From Cryptomeria japonica (taxonomy: Eukaryota > Streptophyta > Pinopsida > Cupressales > Cupressaceae): a DNA stretch of 64,000 nt. Position 1 is the first letter of the stretch. Each line of letters opens with the position of its first letter. The notes beneath the pieces were generated by a model that had not been told where the DNA came from, did not search any database, and was given only the letters and a program-made list of their open reading frames with translations. Below, one piece after another: positions 39,813 to 50,800 of the stretch. The position numbers were made by a program, and so were the translations under genes. The DNA is taken from assembly GCF_030272615.1 (NCBI RefSeq), contig NC_081412.1:688642083-688706082 (forward strand), read 5' to 3'.

Positions 39813-42800
39813 ATGCCTAAATCAGCGGCAGAATCATCAAAAACACCCGCTGCAGCAGAAACCTCACGAGCATCCAAATCAGACATCCCACGGAAAGTTG
39901 AAAGAATGAAGTATCAGTATCAGAGGGGAGGGTTAAGAGAGTCAAAGGTCCAGAGTATCCGGGACAACATTGGTGACACCGACCTTGGCCACATTGATAT
40001 TCAGGATTTCAGGGATCGGGTCTTCTCACCCAATGCATATGGCAGGCCTAGGCAAATGCTGGAAAGTGGCATCGCCCAAGCAGCAGGTTTTCCTCCAGCA
40101 ATCCAGAACTATGAATTAGTAGTGGAAGCTGCTCGGCATTACGAGCCAAAGTCCAGATTAGTGCTTCTGGAAGATATCACTATTGCCGACTTCTCCCCTG
40201 AGGCTATCGGCGATGCATTTGATATCCCCTTTCCAAATAATCCCATAGCTACAACAATGGACGAGGCACAGGGGGCGTATGATATGAACCCAGCTCGATG
40301 CAGGGCACTAATTAACGAAGAATGGTTCAAAGAAAAAAGGGCTTCAAGCACCAGGATTGTGAAAAAGACCCCCAGAAGTGACTTTCATAATGAACATGGC
40401 GATATGGTCACCTTACTTAGCCGAGTCATGGGACTCCCTAAGTCCAACTACTTTGAAGAATGGATGTTCTATTTTACAGAACAGGTCTTTGCCGGAAAGT
40501 CTAAGTTTGACTGGGCTCAGATCATAAGTGATAACATCCATGCTCAGCTGATTGAGCTTGAGACAAAGAAGTATTTCACCATGACCTCCTATTTGGTCTA
40601 TATGTTCGCAAAGAACCAGCCACTGCCAGGATTAATAATGAAAGGTGAGATCGGGAATGGGCCTGGTCAGGTAAAGGTTTATGATTGCTACCCGCAGCTG
40701 CACTACCAGGATATAGCTCAAAGGGAAAAGAGCAGCCCGGCTTACGCAGTTGGACAGTACGAACGTGTCAACGACGCCTTCACAATGCGCCTAGTCAGGC
40801 TAATGCAGGGAGGGTTACACATAAGGCTCTCGGAGCAAGCTACCATTTTAGTGCAGAGGTATGGGGCCTGGTTTATTCAGTTCCCAAGATTCTCCTACAT
40901 CCGAATTGCTGGCTTCGAAGGTGCCCCCCTTCGACTTCCGCGGTACCCAACCGATAAAGTAGTCCTCATGGAAGTGGCAAGGCAATCACGCCCTGCCGGC
41001 ATATTATTACGAGAAAGCAAGCAGGCTGGATTCGCATTTCCAATGATCATAGGCAACCATGATGTCCAATTGAGAACTCCCACCCTAGCAGAAGAGTCCC
41101 TTGCAGAGCTAGCCTCTTATGGCCTACAGGAACATTTCCCAAGAAAATGTTTTGATCATGACAATTTGGCAAAGAGAGCTTACGGTAGGCGCTACAGAGC
41201 AAAGGAGTCAATTGAAGATTACTGGAAAAATTGCTCCGATGACTACGAAGTCAGGCGACGGGAATATTCTAGATTGAGTGTGCAGCAAATGCGACTCTTT
41301 GAGTACCGTCGGGTCCCGGATCAGCTCACAGACTCGGGGAATTGTCTCCAAGTCCGGGAATTCGAAGCAGTGAGGCATCTCTTGCCAGGCGTCGATTGGT
41401 CTCGAGACCCAATCACGGATTTCGAAGCAGTCATGACAGCCCCGGCAAGATACACAGATCAATGGTTACAACACCAGATCGAGAGGCTAGTCCATGAAGG
41501 GGTCCAGTTTACTTACCATCTGATGGGCAATTTCGACTCTCAGTCTTCCGAAGATGAAAGGACATCAGCTGAAAAACCAGAGAAAAGGAAGAAAACTAAG
41601 GCTTGCAGAGGGACTCGGACGTCCAAGAGAACAAGGAGGGAGAAGATTCCCATAAGAAGGCCAGAGACCGCTTCATCTTCAGACCCCAGTTCGCCCGATG
41701 GTGCCATAAATTTGGATTGCATACCTGCTCCGCCTTCCCAGAGCGACATAGAGGCATTCCAAGCCAATGATCCTCCTGCTCCAGATATGCCGGACACCGA
41801 GCAAAAGGGCCCCAATTCGACCAAGCCGGGTGACCAGATAGAGGAAGGAGAAATCCCATCCACCCAGGGGATCGAAGTGCATGAACCTACCCAGCAGAGC
41901 CGCCATGAATTACTACTCCTCCATGCAGCCAAGGACGACTCAACTGTCGAAGGGGAACAAAGAACAGACGAGATCCATGAGCTCGAGGGAACCAAGGAGC
42001 CACCATCACAGGAAGATATCAGACAATTATTCAGTGAGATAGGGGAGAACTCAGATGCAAACAAAGAGCTTCCTCCTTCTTCCACCCCTCCGATGGCGGG
42101 ACAGCTGTTAATTTGTGATCAGCCAGTTGAAAGTATGGGAGCACAAGGTGCTAACTTAACCCTATCCTCAACCCAGACGGTGCCTCAAGAGTGGCTGATC
42201 GCCAGAGCTCAGCGTAGGGCCGCCACCAAGGCGCCCATCGACCTTGAAGACATCTTCTCACGAATGGATCAAACAAAAGTAAAAGGGAAGAAGAAACCGA
42301 GAACATACTCTAAGATAACCAAGGATGGGCAAAGGAACCGCACTCTTCATATTGCTACCCCGCCCGTAAACAAGCTAGCAGATCAAATAACCCTTGCAGA
42401 TTATAGCATTACGACTGTCCCCATCGGACGAGCTACAAAAGAGCAAGAAAAGGAGGAATTTAAGGACTCGGTGCAAAACATACTCAGACAGCTCGAGGAA
42501 ATCACGGCTGAAAAGGACATGTATCGAGCCCGTGCTGAACAAGCCGAGGGATACATCGATAAGCTCCTACGGCCACTACACAACCCCTCTGAATCCCATA
42601 TTCCCCCAATGGCATTGGCGCAGAGGACCACAACTGAATTTGAAGGAATCCGGGATACCGCAAAGGCCGTTAAGGAATGGGTGCAAGACATCAAGAAAAG
42701 GGGAGAACAGATCCTCAAAGAAGTAAAGGAAATGGCTCTCCATCGAGAGCTCACTCTCGTCAGGTTGTTGGAAGTAAAGAGAGAATCCCTTCACATGCAT

Positions 42801-43481
42801 GAAGTAGCGGCCTCTACCCTTCCCCTCCTAAGAGCTCTTTTCTGGACACATACACAAATTCCCACACTGCCTGACATCTTGAGTCCCCATAGCATCAGTG
42901 TTCTCAAGGAATGGTATTGGACCGTCACCATGAAGAACGATGCCCAGGAAATTATTGACAAAGAAAATGACGCGTGTGAGGCGATTCTGGGGAACATGCA
43001 AGAACTAGGCAAGACCATCCTCCGATCAATGGTTTCGGGGTGGATAAATGACCTGTCCGACAGTGTAATCCGGCCGGATTGGGAGGGAAGATTGGGAGCA
43101 GATAAGGCTTCTTATTCCATTGAAGACTTAAGTTTTGCTGGTCAGTTCCATTCAGACATATTATGCTTCGAGCGTAATCGCTCCAGCTGGAAGGACGGTT
43201 TAAGGCACGTGGACCAGTATCTCGAAGGCATGCAATACAAAATTCGCCACCCTCCCATGCCCCCTTTTAATCCCCTCTTCCAATTATGCATCAAGTTTCA
43301 GGAATATGTCCGCGAGGAACGAGCAGCAGGTCGTGATTTATGGCGAGAATACCTGCATGGCGAAGACCAGTTTCTGCAAAAGGAATGTGAAACCAGAATA
43401 GAGAAAGCAGTTTCTCAAAAATGCTTTTTTCCCCCCCAAGTCTTAAAAAGTGCACTTTTGTCCCAAAAGGGTGACAGTTGA
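39813..43481 (+). CDS. LTR-encoded protein of unknown function, 5' LTR copy of element E
   Basis: A 1222-codon ORF wholly within the LTR, starting MPKSAAESSK. Residues 1-575 form a domain shared with the LTR B protein: IGDTDLGHIDIQDFRDR, ESGIAQAAGFPPAIQ, EAIGDAFDIP, YGAWFIQFPRFSYIR, LPRYPTDKVVLMEVARQ. A strongly basic stretch (about 588-620, KRTRREKIP) looks like a nuclear localisation signal. An acidic, Ser/Pro-rich segment follows (about 625-830), then LHIATPPVNK (about 845), a predicted coiled coil (about 877-915) and a helical C-terminus. No Gag, enzyme or envelope motif is visible. The pattern of the N-terminal part weakly recalls Athila-type ORF1 proteins. Candidate roles are nuclear DNA or RNA binding, perhaps to the hairpin array; this is inference. 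Confidence 0.85.
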   Translation: MPKSAAESSKTPAAAETSRASKSDIPRKVERMKYQYQRGGLRESKVQSIRDNIGDTDLGHIDIQDFRDRVFSPNAYGRPRQMLESGIAQAAGFPPAIQNYELVVEAARHYEPKSRLVLLEDITIADFSPEAIGDAFDIPFPNNPIATTMDEAQGAYDMNPARCRALINEEWFKEKRASSTRIVKKTPRSDFHNEHGDMVTLLSRVMGLPKSNYFEEWMFYFTEQVFAGKSKFDWAQIISDNIHAQLIELETKKYFTMTSYLVYMFAKNQPLPGLIMKGEIGNGPGQVKVYDCYPQLHYQDIAQREKSSPAYAVGQYERVNDAFTMRLVRLMQGGLHIRLSEQATILVQRYGAWFIQFPRFSYIRIAGFEGAPLRLPRYPTDKVVLMEVARQSRPAGILLRESKQAGFAFPMIIGNHDVQLRTPTLAEESLAELASYGLQEHFPRKCFDHDNLAKRAYGRRYRAKESIEDYWKNCSDDYEVRRREYSRLSVQQMRLFEYRRVPDQLTDSGNCLQVREFEAVRHLLPGVDWSRDPITDFEAVMTAPARYTDQWLQHQIERLVHEGVQFTYHLMGNFDSQSSEDERTSAEKPEKRKKTKACRGTRTSKRTRREKIPIRRPETASSSDPSSPDGAINLDCIPAPPSQSDIEAFQANDPPAPDMPDTEQKGPNSTKPGDQIEEGEIPSTQGIEVHEPTQQSRHELLLLHAAKDDSTVEGEQRTDEIHELEGTKEPPSQEDIRQLFSEIGENSDANKELPPSSTPPMAGQLLICDQPVESMGAQGANLTLSSTQTVPQEWLIARAQRRAATKAPIDLEDIFSRMDQTKVKGKKKPRTYSKITKDGQRNRTLHIATPPVNKLADQITLADYSITTVPIGRATKEQEKEEFKDSVQNILRQLEEITAEKDMYRARAEQAEGYIDKLLRPLHNPSESHIPPMALAQRTTTEFEGIRDTAKAVKEWVQDIKKRGEQILKEVKEMALHRELTLVRLLEVKRESLHMHEVAASTLPLLRALFWTHTQIPTLPDILSPHSISVLKEWYWTVTMKNDAQEIIDKENDACEAILGNMQELGKTILRSMVSGWINDLSDSVIRPDWEGRLGADKASYSIEDLSFAGQFHSDILCFERNRSSWKDGLRHVDQYLEGMQYKIRHPPMPPFNPLFQLCIKFQEYVREERAAGRDLWREYLHGEDQFLQKECETRIEKAVSQKCFFPPQVLKSALLSQKGDS

Positions 43482-43691
43482 CTTTTGGTCAACATATTGT
43501 AAAGTTTTTTGTGCACCTCCCCTTTTTGGATTATTTCAAAGTTGTAATTATCCTTTGGTAGTTATTGCTCCTTTTGAGTAATTGTAGATATTTATCTCCC
43601 TATTTATGAGTGTGGGTCCCTCCTTTTGTAAGGATGAATCTGGGCCACTTGTTTAGATTAGATCTTGGCCATTCATCCATTTTTGGAAACC

Positions 43692-43698
43692 TATTTAA
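43692..43698 (+). promoter_or_regulatory. Downstream TATA-like box (P2) of LTR E
   Basis: TATTTAA in ACCTATTTAAGGGG, 210 bp after the ORF stop and about 860 bp before the LTR end. The same relative position holds TATA boxes in A-D and F. It should drive full-length genomic RNA from the 5' LTR. Confidence 0.5.
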
Positions 43699-44558
43699 GG
43701 GGACTGGTTTTCCCTCATTCAGGAGGAAGTTCTTGAATTGTTGCGAAAGCTCTGAAGAAATTTTGCAGGAATTAATACAATGGATTGAAATTACCTTCAA
43801 ATTTCCTTGTGAGTGCATGGTCTCCTTCTTCATTTAAATTAGAAAGTTTTTAATTATGCCTGTTCATTTTATACAGCAGTTCTTACCAAGCATCTGATAG
43901 AATCTCCACAGTCCATACCATTAGAGGATAGCTGATTGCTTTTTTTCCTTTCTGCATGGTTAATCTGGGCTATTTTATGATTCAGTTCGATTATCAAAAG
44001 TACACGTATCATGAATATAGAAGTTCTAATATTGTATTTGGTAATATGAAAATCTGGTTTCTCCTTTGAAGATTGCACTAAGTTTATGCAAACATTGTGT
44101 CTGAATGACTGATGATGCTTAACCTGGTTTCCTGGAGGTGTCTGTCTGCTTGGGTAAATCTGTTGTCCTAGTTAATATTTACTGTTCTCTCTCGCTACCC
44201 TTCCTTTCTTTCCTCCCAATTTTATCCTTTTTTTAGAAATCCAGTCTTGCTAGGTCAGCTTCAAATAAATCAACATCACCTGAAAGAAAACCAAAAGAGG
44301 TCCCTGGGAATTCGCATATGAAATTACCAATCAAACGTAAGCCCCCTTGTGTTTCCAGCATAAACACATCAAGCCACTGAGAGATCCCGCAGTCAAGACC
44401 TGACAAAAGAAACCTTGAGGTAGTCTCCTTTGATCAAACTTAGAAAAACAGCATTAGAGACTTCCTTATCTCAAGAGAGAGTAGGATAATCAGTCGGCTA
44501 TTCTATTCTGCGTTGGCCGTATGGAGTTTGCAGCAATGCGATTTCAGACACGTCAACA

Positions 44559-44859
44559 GAATTGGCGCTAGAAGGAGGGCCTCCGAGCAGTCTAGCTCAA
44601 AGATCATATTAGACAACTCACGCTGGAACGAATTGGGTCTTTTTCTCCTAAAAGGTTCGAAAGAGTCCAAAAATCAAGCCCAGAACGGGAGAGATTTACT
44701 GGTTTTCAGTGCTATAGACGCAAGGGTTATCGCCAACCTTCAGACCCCAGTGAGTCCAGCTCGGCGAATCAGCAGTCCGCCGTTCCAGGGAGTTCAGTTT
44801 TTACGGTTCCAGTGGTTACAAATCTAGTTCCTACTACAACACAGATAACTCAGCCACGG
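44559..44859 (+). other. PBS region and Gag leader of element E
   Basis: The LTR end CAACA (44558) is followed by GAATTGGCGCTAGAAGGAGG. The PBS probably begins TGGCGCTAGAAGGA at 44563, but I cannot name the primer tRNA. The gag-pol frame is open from 44596, after TAG at 44593, yet has no ATG until 44860. A 104-codon frame at 44513-44827 crosses the LTR boundary and is probably spurious. Confidence 0.7.
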
Positions 44860-47800
44860 ATGGCGCACAATCCACCTGCTCCAAATGGTGCCACATGGTT
44901 GGTAGACAACCCGTCACCGCTGATTTTCCCGGCTTACCATGATATGCCCAAGAGCCCAGACAGATTCTGTTCCGTTTTTCATCCAAATGACCCAAACAGG
45001 ACAGCGGAAGAGCATATCAAAATATTTGAGGATGCGTTGCGCAATAGGCGAATTGAATACGCGGATGTTGCATGCAGGCTTTTTCCTTATTCATTGGGGG
45101 AAGACGCATTTTACTGGTTCATACATTTACCGGTATCCTCTATCGACTCTTGGGAAAAGTTGAAGGCAGCCTTTACAGGAAAATATGGCATCCCTATAAC
45201 CCCCACGGAGCTGTACAGGCAATTTGTGGAAGTCAAGAGACAGGAACACGAGCCTATAAGTTCTTTCAACAATAGGTTCCATAAGGCCTTCACCCGATTA
45301 CAGGATCCGTATGTGGTGAGTGACGCTTCGGCAAGGGAAATCTACTATTCAGCGCTGGATTATTTAACAGCCATGTTCGTCCGACAATCACACCCTGCGC
45401 CAACTACACTGACTGAGGCCTATGCTAAGGCCATGGAAATTAGTAAGGGGCTAGGCCAAAATATCGCCGGGCCCTTGATGCAATTAGGCCCCCCTGCTGC
45501 ATCCAGCCAACTCCAGGGAATTACTCAAGCTTTGACCCACCAAACGCCCATTTTAAACCCAATCCCACAACCGGCATATCAGCCTCAGCAGCCCACCAGC
45601 CAACTGGTACTTCATCCAGGACCACCTATAGCCCAAATCCTCCCTAAGCAGCCTATCTATCTGCAAAATACCACTGTGTCATCAAGAACCCAAGAGGAGA
45701 AGGATGAGATGCGGGAACTGACTGACCAAATGAAAAGGCTGTCCTCTGAAGTTACTCATCTGCGAAATCAGAATAATCAGTTGCAAAGTAATCAGAGGAA
45801 CCAACACCAGGGCCAATATCAGAATCAAGGATATCAAAGACCCGCAAGGACATGGAACACCCGTCCCAACAACGGAGGAGTGCCTACTCCGCTCGACAAT
45901 CCGCCAGCATCGGAAAACAGGCCAACGGATACGGTATTTTTGGCAGAGGCAGCACTTTCTAACTGGTGCAGGTTACACAACACTAATCGGCACTCAGAGT
46001 TACAATGCGACGAATTTCAGGTTGCTGCCAGCATATTCCAACGAGAGGTGGAAAACACAATGCCTCAACCAGTGCTCCCTCCCTCTGGATTTGAAATAGT
46101 GCCGTCACCAAGGTACGACACTGCACTTGTTCTAGAAACCTACATTCCCCCATTTTTCTTCCCCAATCAGGATGAAAACGAGGTGGCTGACCCGAATCAG
46201 CCCGTCGATGTGAATGCATTTCAGCAGTACCAGCGCGCAAATCGGGGGTATTATAACAATAACAACCAGAACAGCAACAGCAGCCCCTACACCACTTCCA
46301 CACCTCCCAAAGACATCCAGGTCCCTCCAGATCAGAATGCTAGTAATAACCCAAGTTATCCAAAGGCATCGCAACAGTACGCGAGCCAAGGGGAGCCCCA
46401 GAAAACCCCACCCCAGACAAGGATGCTCATTCCGCAGAACCAGCCAATTACTGTCACAAATCCAGGCTCTAGTGATAGGTCATCCAGCAACATAGAAATT
46501 GCTAAGCTTGGCCAGTTGGTGGCAGATGAGTTCAAAAAAATGAAAGTCAACTTACCCTTTTTTGAACTAATGAAAGTCTCCGAAGTCAGGGACATGGTCT
46601 TGAATAGTCTTAAGGAACCCACACCTACTCAGTCCAAAGGGATGGACGATCACCCTGGACAAAGGATAGTACAAGGACAACCCCAGAAGATCAGTGGTGA
46701 GGTGAGAGGACCAACAACTCCCAGGGATGCGACAGTGAATTATTCTGCACCACCTGAGTTCCAAAATGATCCACCTATGGAGGCCGGCTTTGGGGCACGT
46801 GCACGGGGAAGGACTCAGGATATCTCAATCATGAACAATGATACCATACCATCAGAGCCTACAATAAGCTTGTTCACCGAAAAGCTAGAACCCCCCCCTT
46901 TTTTATTAACTCTCCGAATCTTTGGTAAGAACTTGCACAATTGCCTCATTGACTCGGGAGCTTCAGCAAATGTTATGCCCTTGTCAGTATGCAGTGCTTT
47001 AGGCTTGACCCCCACCAAGACTAACCGAAAGGTTACCCAGTTGGACAAATCTGAAGTAACTGTAGTGGGCGAGCTAAACAACATACACATGCAACTAACA
47101 GCTGATCCACGTATTCAGATGTACATCGACATTCAAGTGGTGGACATCCCAGGGGCCTATGGCATGTTACTCAGCCGAGATTGGACCCGCGTCCTCAACG
47201 GCTGGCTGCATTCTAGTTTCACTCACATGTGGCTACCATGGAGAGGGGTAGCAAATCAGATCCGGATCGAGTCCGAACCTCGGCTCAAGCTGATGATTAC
47301 GGAATATAATCAGGCTAATGAAACCCTATTCTTAGAATCAGACCTGGGCACATATAGGGCAGACGTCGGGTCAATGAACGAAGTCCTATTGGTACAATGC
47401 TCAAACCCAGTCCAAAATTTCGGACAGATTGCGGAGAGTTATGATAAGGAGGCCCCATCGCCAGAAGAAGGGGAGTTATTTAGCAGCCTCAGGGAATTCT
47501 TCTGTAAATGTGAAAGACCAGCGTCCCAGCTCAACTATCAAGATTCTATTGCAAATCTGCTCCTAACCGGTTGGTGCAGAGTTCACAATGCTGCCCATTC
47601 AGAAACAACTTGTTCACTATGCAGGTCAGCGTTGAGTCAGGCATGCAAGAGGCATTCAGAGGTGCTACAAACTCATACTCTCAGACCGGAGGCCACCACA
47701 CCCCCTGAGCGGCAAAAGTATGGAATTACAGGTTCGGCAACCGCGACCAGCAAGGTTACCAGCCCAAATCAGACTTGGACCTTAAGGTTCGATGGCTCTA

Positions 47801-50800
47801 AATCCAAGAGAGGGGCTGGAGCAGGGGTAGAACTGATAAGCCCCACTGGTGAAACCTATTTAGCTTCCTACAGACTACAGTTTCACTGCACCAACAATAT
47901 AGCAGAATATGAGTCTTTAATTCACGGTTTGCTATTAGCCACTAAAAAGGGAGCCCAGATCCTGCATTGTTTCGGAGATTCCGAAGTAGTAGTCAGGCAA
48001 GTTCGAAGACAATACACTTGCCACGACAAGAGACTCAGCCTTTACCGTAATCGCGTGTGGGACATAATGGAAAGCTTCGATGCTTTTAACATCAAAACCA
48101 TATTCAGGTCACAAAACCAGGTCGCTGATTCGTTGGCCCAGGCCGCAAGCACGCTTGAGCCACTATCAATGCAAAGTTTGAAGAAATTTACAGTAGAGTT
48201 AGCCTCAGTTCCATCAGTCCCAGACAACATTACCAATTTTCAGGTGTTTAATGATGACAAACACATCATCGACTTCATTACAAGCTCAGATGTATTTGCA
48301 ACTCAGATCATAGATGAGGAAGAACCCCAAGAAGCCGAGATTGACATAGAGGGGGTCTTAAATCTCAGAACAAATACGATTCCCAAAGGTATGGTGCAGT
48401 TAGAACGAATTTTCGACTGGGACCAGCTTAAGTCTCGCAAAGAGGGCACTGCAGAAGGAGGCGCCTGTGATAAAATCAACATCGGCACGCAAGGAAATCA
48501 AAAGAACGTGCTGATTGGCAAAGTGTGTACGCCCCAAGAAAGAGACGGAATCCTCAAAAATATGAGGGAATTCCCAGATATCATCGCTTGGGGGTATGAG
48601 GATCTCAAAACCTATGATACATCTGTAATAACTCATACCATACCCCTCAAGCCAGATTCAAAACCTTTCAGGCAAAGACAGCGTCCAGTGAATGCCCTCC
48701 TCGAACCATTAATATATCAAGAGGTAAAGAAGTTGCTGGCTGCTCGCATCGTCTTTCCAGTACGACATTCTACCTGGGTCGCTAATCTAGTCCCAGTAAG
48801 AAAGAAGAGCGGGGAAATCAGACTGTGTGTCGATTTCCGTAATCTAAACAGAGCATCAGAAAAGGATAACTACCCGCTGCCCTCCCTTGATGAAGTCCTG
48901 CAAACAGTCAACGGATCCCAGATGATGTCCTTCTTGGACGGTTACTCTGGGTACAACCAAGTAATGGTCGAATACGAGGACCGACTTAAGACTGCGTTTA
49001 CCACTAAGTGGGGGATATTTGCTTATCGGAGAATGCCCTTTGGTTTGATCAACGCAGGGGCTACATTTCAACGCGCCATGGACATTGCATTCAAAGACCT
49101 TGTAGGTCGCTGCATCATTGTCTATATGGACGACTTGACCGTTTTCTCCAAACAAAGGGCAGATCATGTGAATGATTTGCGAAAGGTTTTCCAACGCTGT
49201 CGTCGATTCGGGATATCCTTAAACCCAAGGAAATGTATGTTCGGAGTGACCGAAGGTAAGCTCCTCGGCCATGTTATCTCAGAAAAGGGCATAGCAATTG
49301 ACCCTGATAGGATCAAGGCCATACTGCAAATCAACCTCCCTGCAAGTAAAAAGGAACTTAAGTCATATTTCGGAAAGATAAATTTTGTTCGGAAATTCAT
49401 AACTGGGTTTGCTGAAATAGTTCGCCCTCTCAACGATATGTTGAAAAAGGACGCCAAGATAGAATGGACCCCAATAACCAAAAGGGCGTTCGAAGAGATC
49501 AAGCAAGCAATCGTCCAAGCGCCGGTTCTGGTAAGCCCTGACTACCTAAGGCCCTTTTACATTTATTCCTTCGCCTCCGAGCACACCTGTGCAGCAATCT
49601 TAACTCAGCGAAGGGAGGAAAAGGGTGAGCACCCGATAGCATTCATGAGTACTCCGTTGAAGGAGGCTGAACTAAGATACCCAAACATTGAAAAGCAGGC
49701 CTATGCGCTAGTCAAAGCCATCAGGAAGTTCCGGCATTATATACTTAGGAGTAAGATATATGCCATAGTACCAGATGTCGCAGTGAAGACATTATTGATG
49801 CAAAATGAGCTAGGCGAAAGGAGAGGCAAATGGGTGACCATCATTCAGGAATATGACGTTGAAATCCAGCCTATGAAGCTAGTGCGAGGTCAGGCCTTGA
49901 CACAAACCCTCGCGTCTGAATGCTCAGGAATCGTACATCAACAGTATTTGATTGAACAGGTCTCCCCAGACAGTTGGTACGATGACATAATTTTCTACCT
50001 TCTTAATCAGAAATGCCCATCACACCTCAACCCAGTGCAGAAAAGGGCACTAAGGATGAAGAGTAGCCGTTTCATGCTGCAAGGTGCCGTCTTATACCGC
50101 AGGAATCATGAGGGCATTTACCTGAGGTGCGTAAATGAGGATGAAGCACGCCAGATTATAGAGCAGTTCCATACCAAGTTCGGAACCGGCCACGGATCAG
50201 GCTTAGCAACGGCTCACCAAATCCTCAGGGCAGGCTATTATTGGCCTTCCTTATTTCGAGACACCCACGAACATGTAAAGAAATGTCATGTGTGCCAAGT
50301 ATCCGCAGCAAGGGAGCGTACCCCAGCTATGCCACTCCAACCAGTCATAGAGGTAAGACCATTTGGCCAATGGGCGCTCGACTTCATAGGTACAATCAAC
50401 CCACCCTCCTCTGCGCAACACAGGTACATTCTAACCGCTTCCGATTATTGTACAAGGTGGTCTGAAGCTCAATCGTTGAAACAATGCAATGCTGATGCTG
50501 TTATTAAATTTTTAGAGGAGAATATTATTACACGTTTTTGCTGTCCTCATGCTCTAGTCTGTGATAATGGTTCTGCTTTCACGTCATTAAAATTTTCAAA
50601 TTGGGCCTTCAATTACGGGATCACTTTAAAATTTTCATCTAATTACTATCCCCAAGGTAATGGTTTAGCGGAATCCACAAACAAAAACCTCCTGAGTGTG
50701 ATTAAGAGACTCCTAGACAAGAACCCGAGAGATTGGCATACCCAACTCCGATTTGCCCTTTGGGCAGACCGTACCCGATGCAAGGCCGCCATTGGAACTT

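Larger units (their letters stand above)
37719..44558 (+). repeat. 5' LTR of element E (6,840 bp)
   Basis: Starts TGTTGTGCGTTGCACACG and ends CACGTCAACA. Order: two terminal hairpins (37722-37734, 37739-37755), a hairpin array (37965-39000), intron (39424-39807), ORF (39813-43481), downstream TATA-like TATTTAA (43692-43698) and about 0.86 kb to the end. If P2 drives genomic RNA, U3 is about 6 kb and contains the whole ORF. Confidence 0.95.

Noticed and set aside
41540-42085. 181-residue antisense frame within the LTR-encoded ORF (also 55969-56514)
   Set aside because: It is a shadow of the 1222-codon ORF, matching its biased acidic and Ser/Pro-rich stretch, with no motif of its own.
39813-43481. 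Envelope gene for the LTR-encoded ORF
   Set aside because: No signal peptide, transmembrane segment or furin-like site is visible, and the basic and coiled-coil features suggest a nuclear or cytoplasmic protein.
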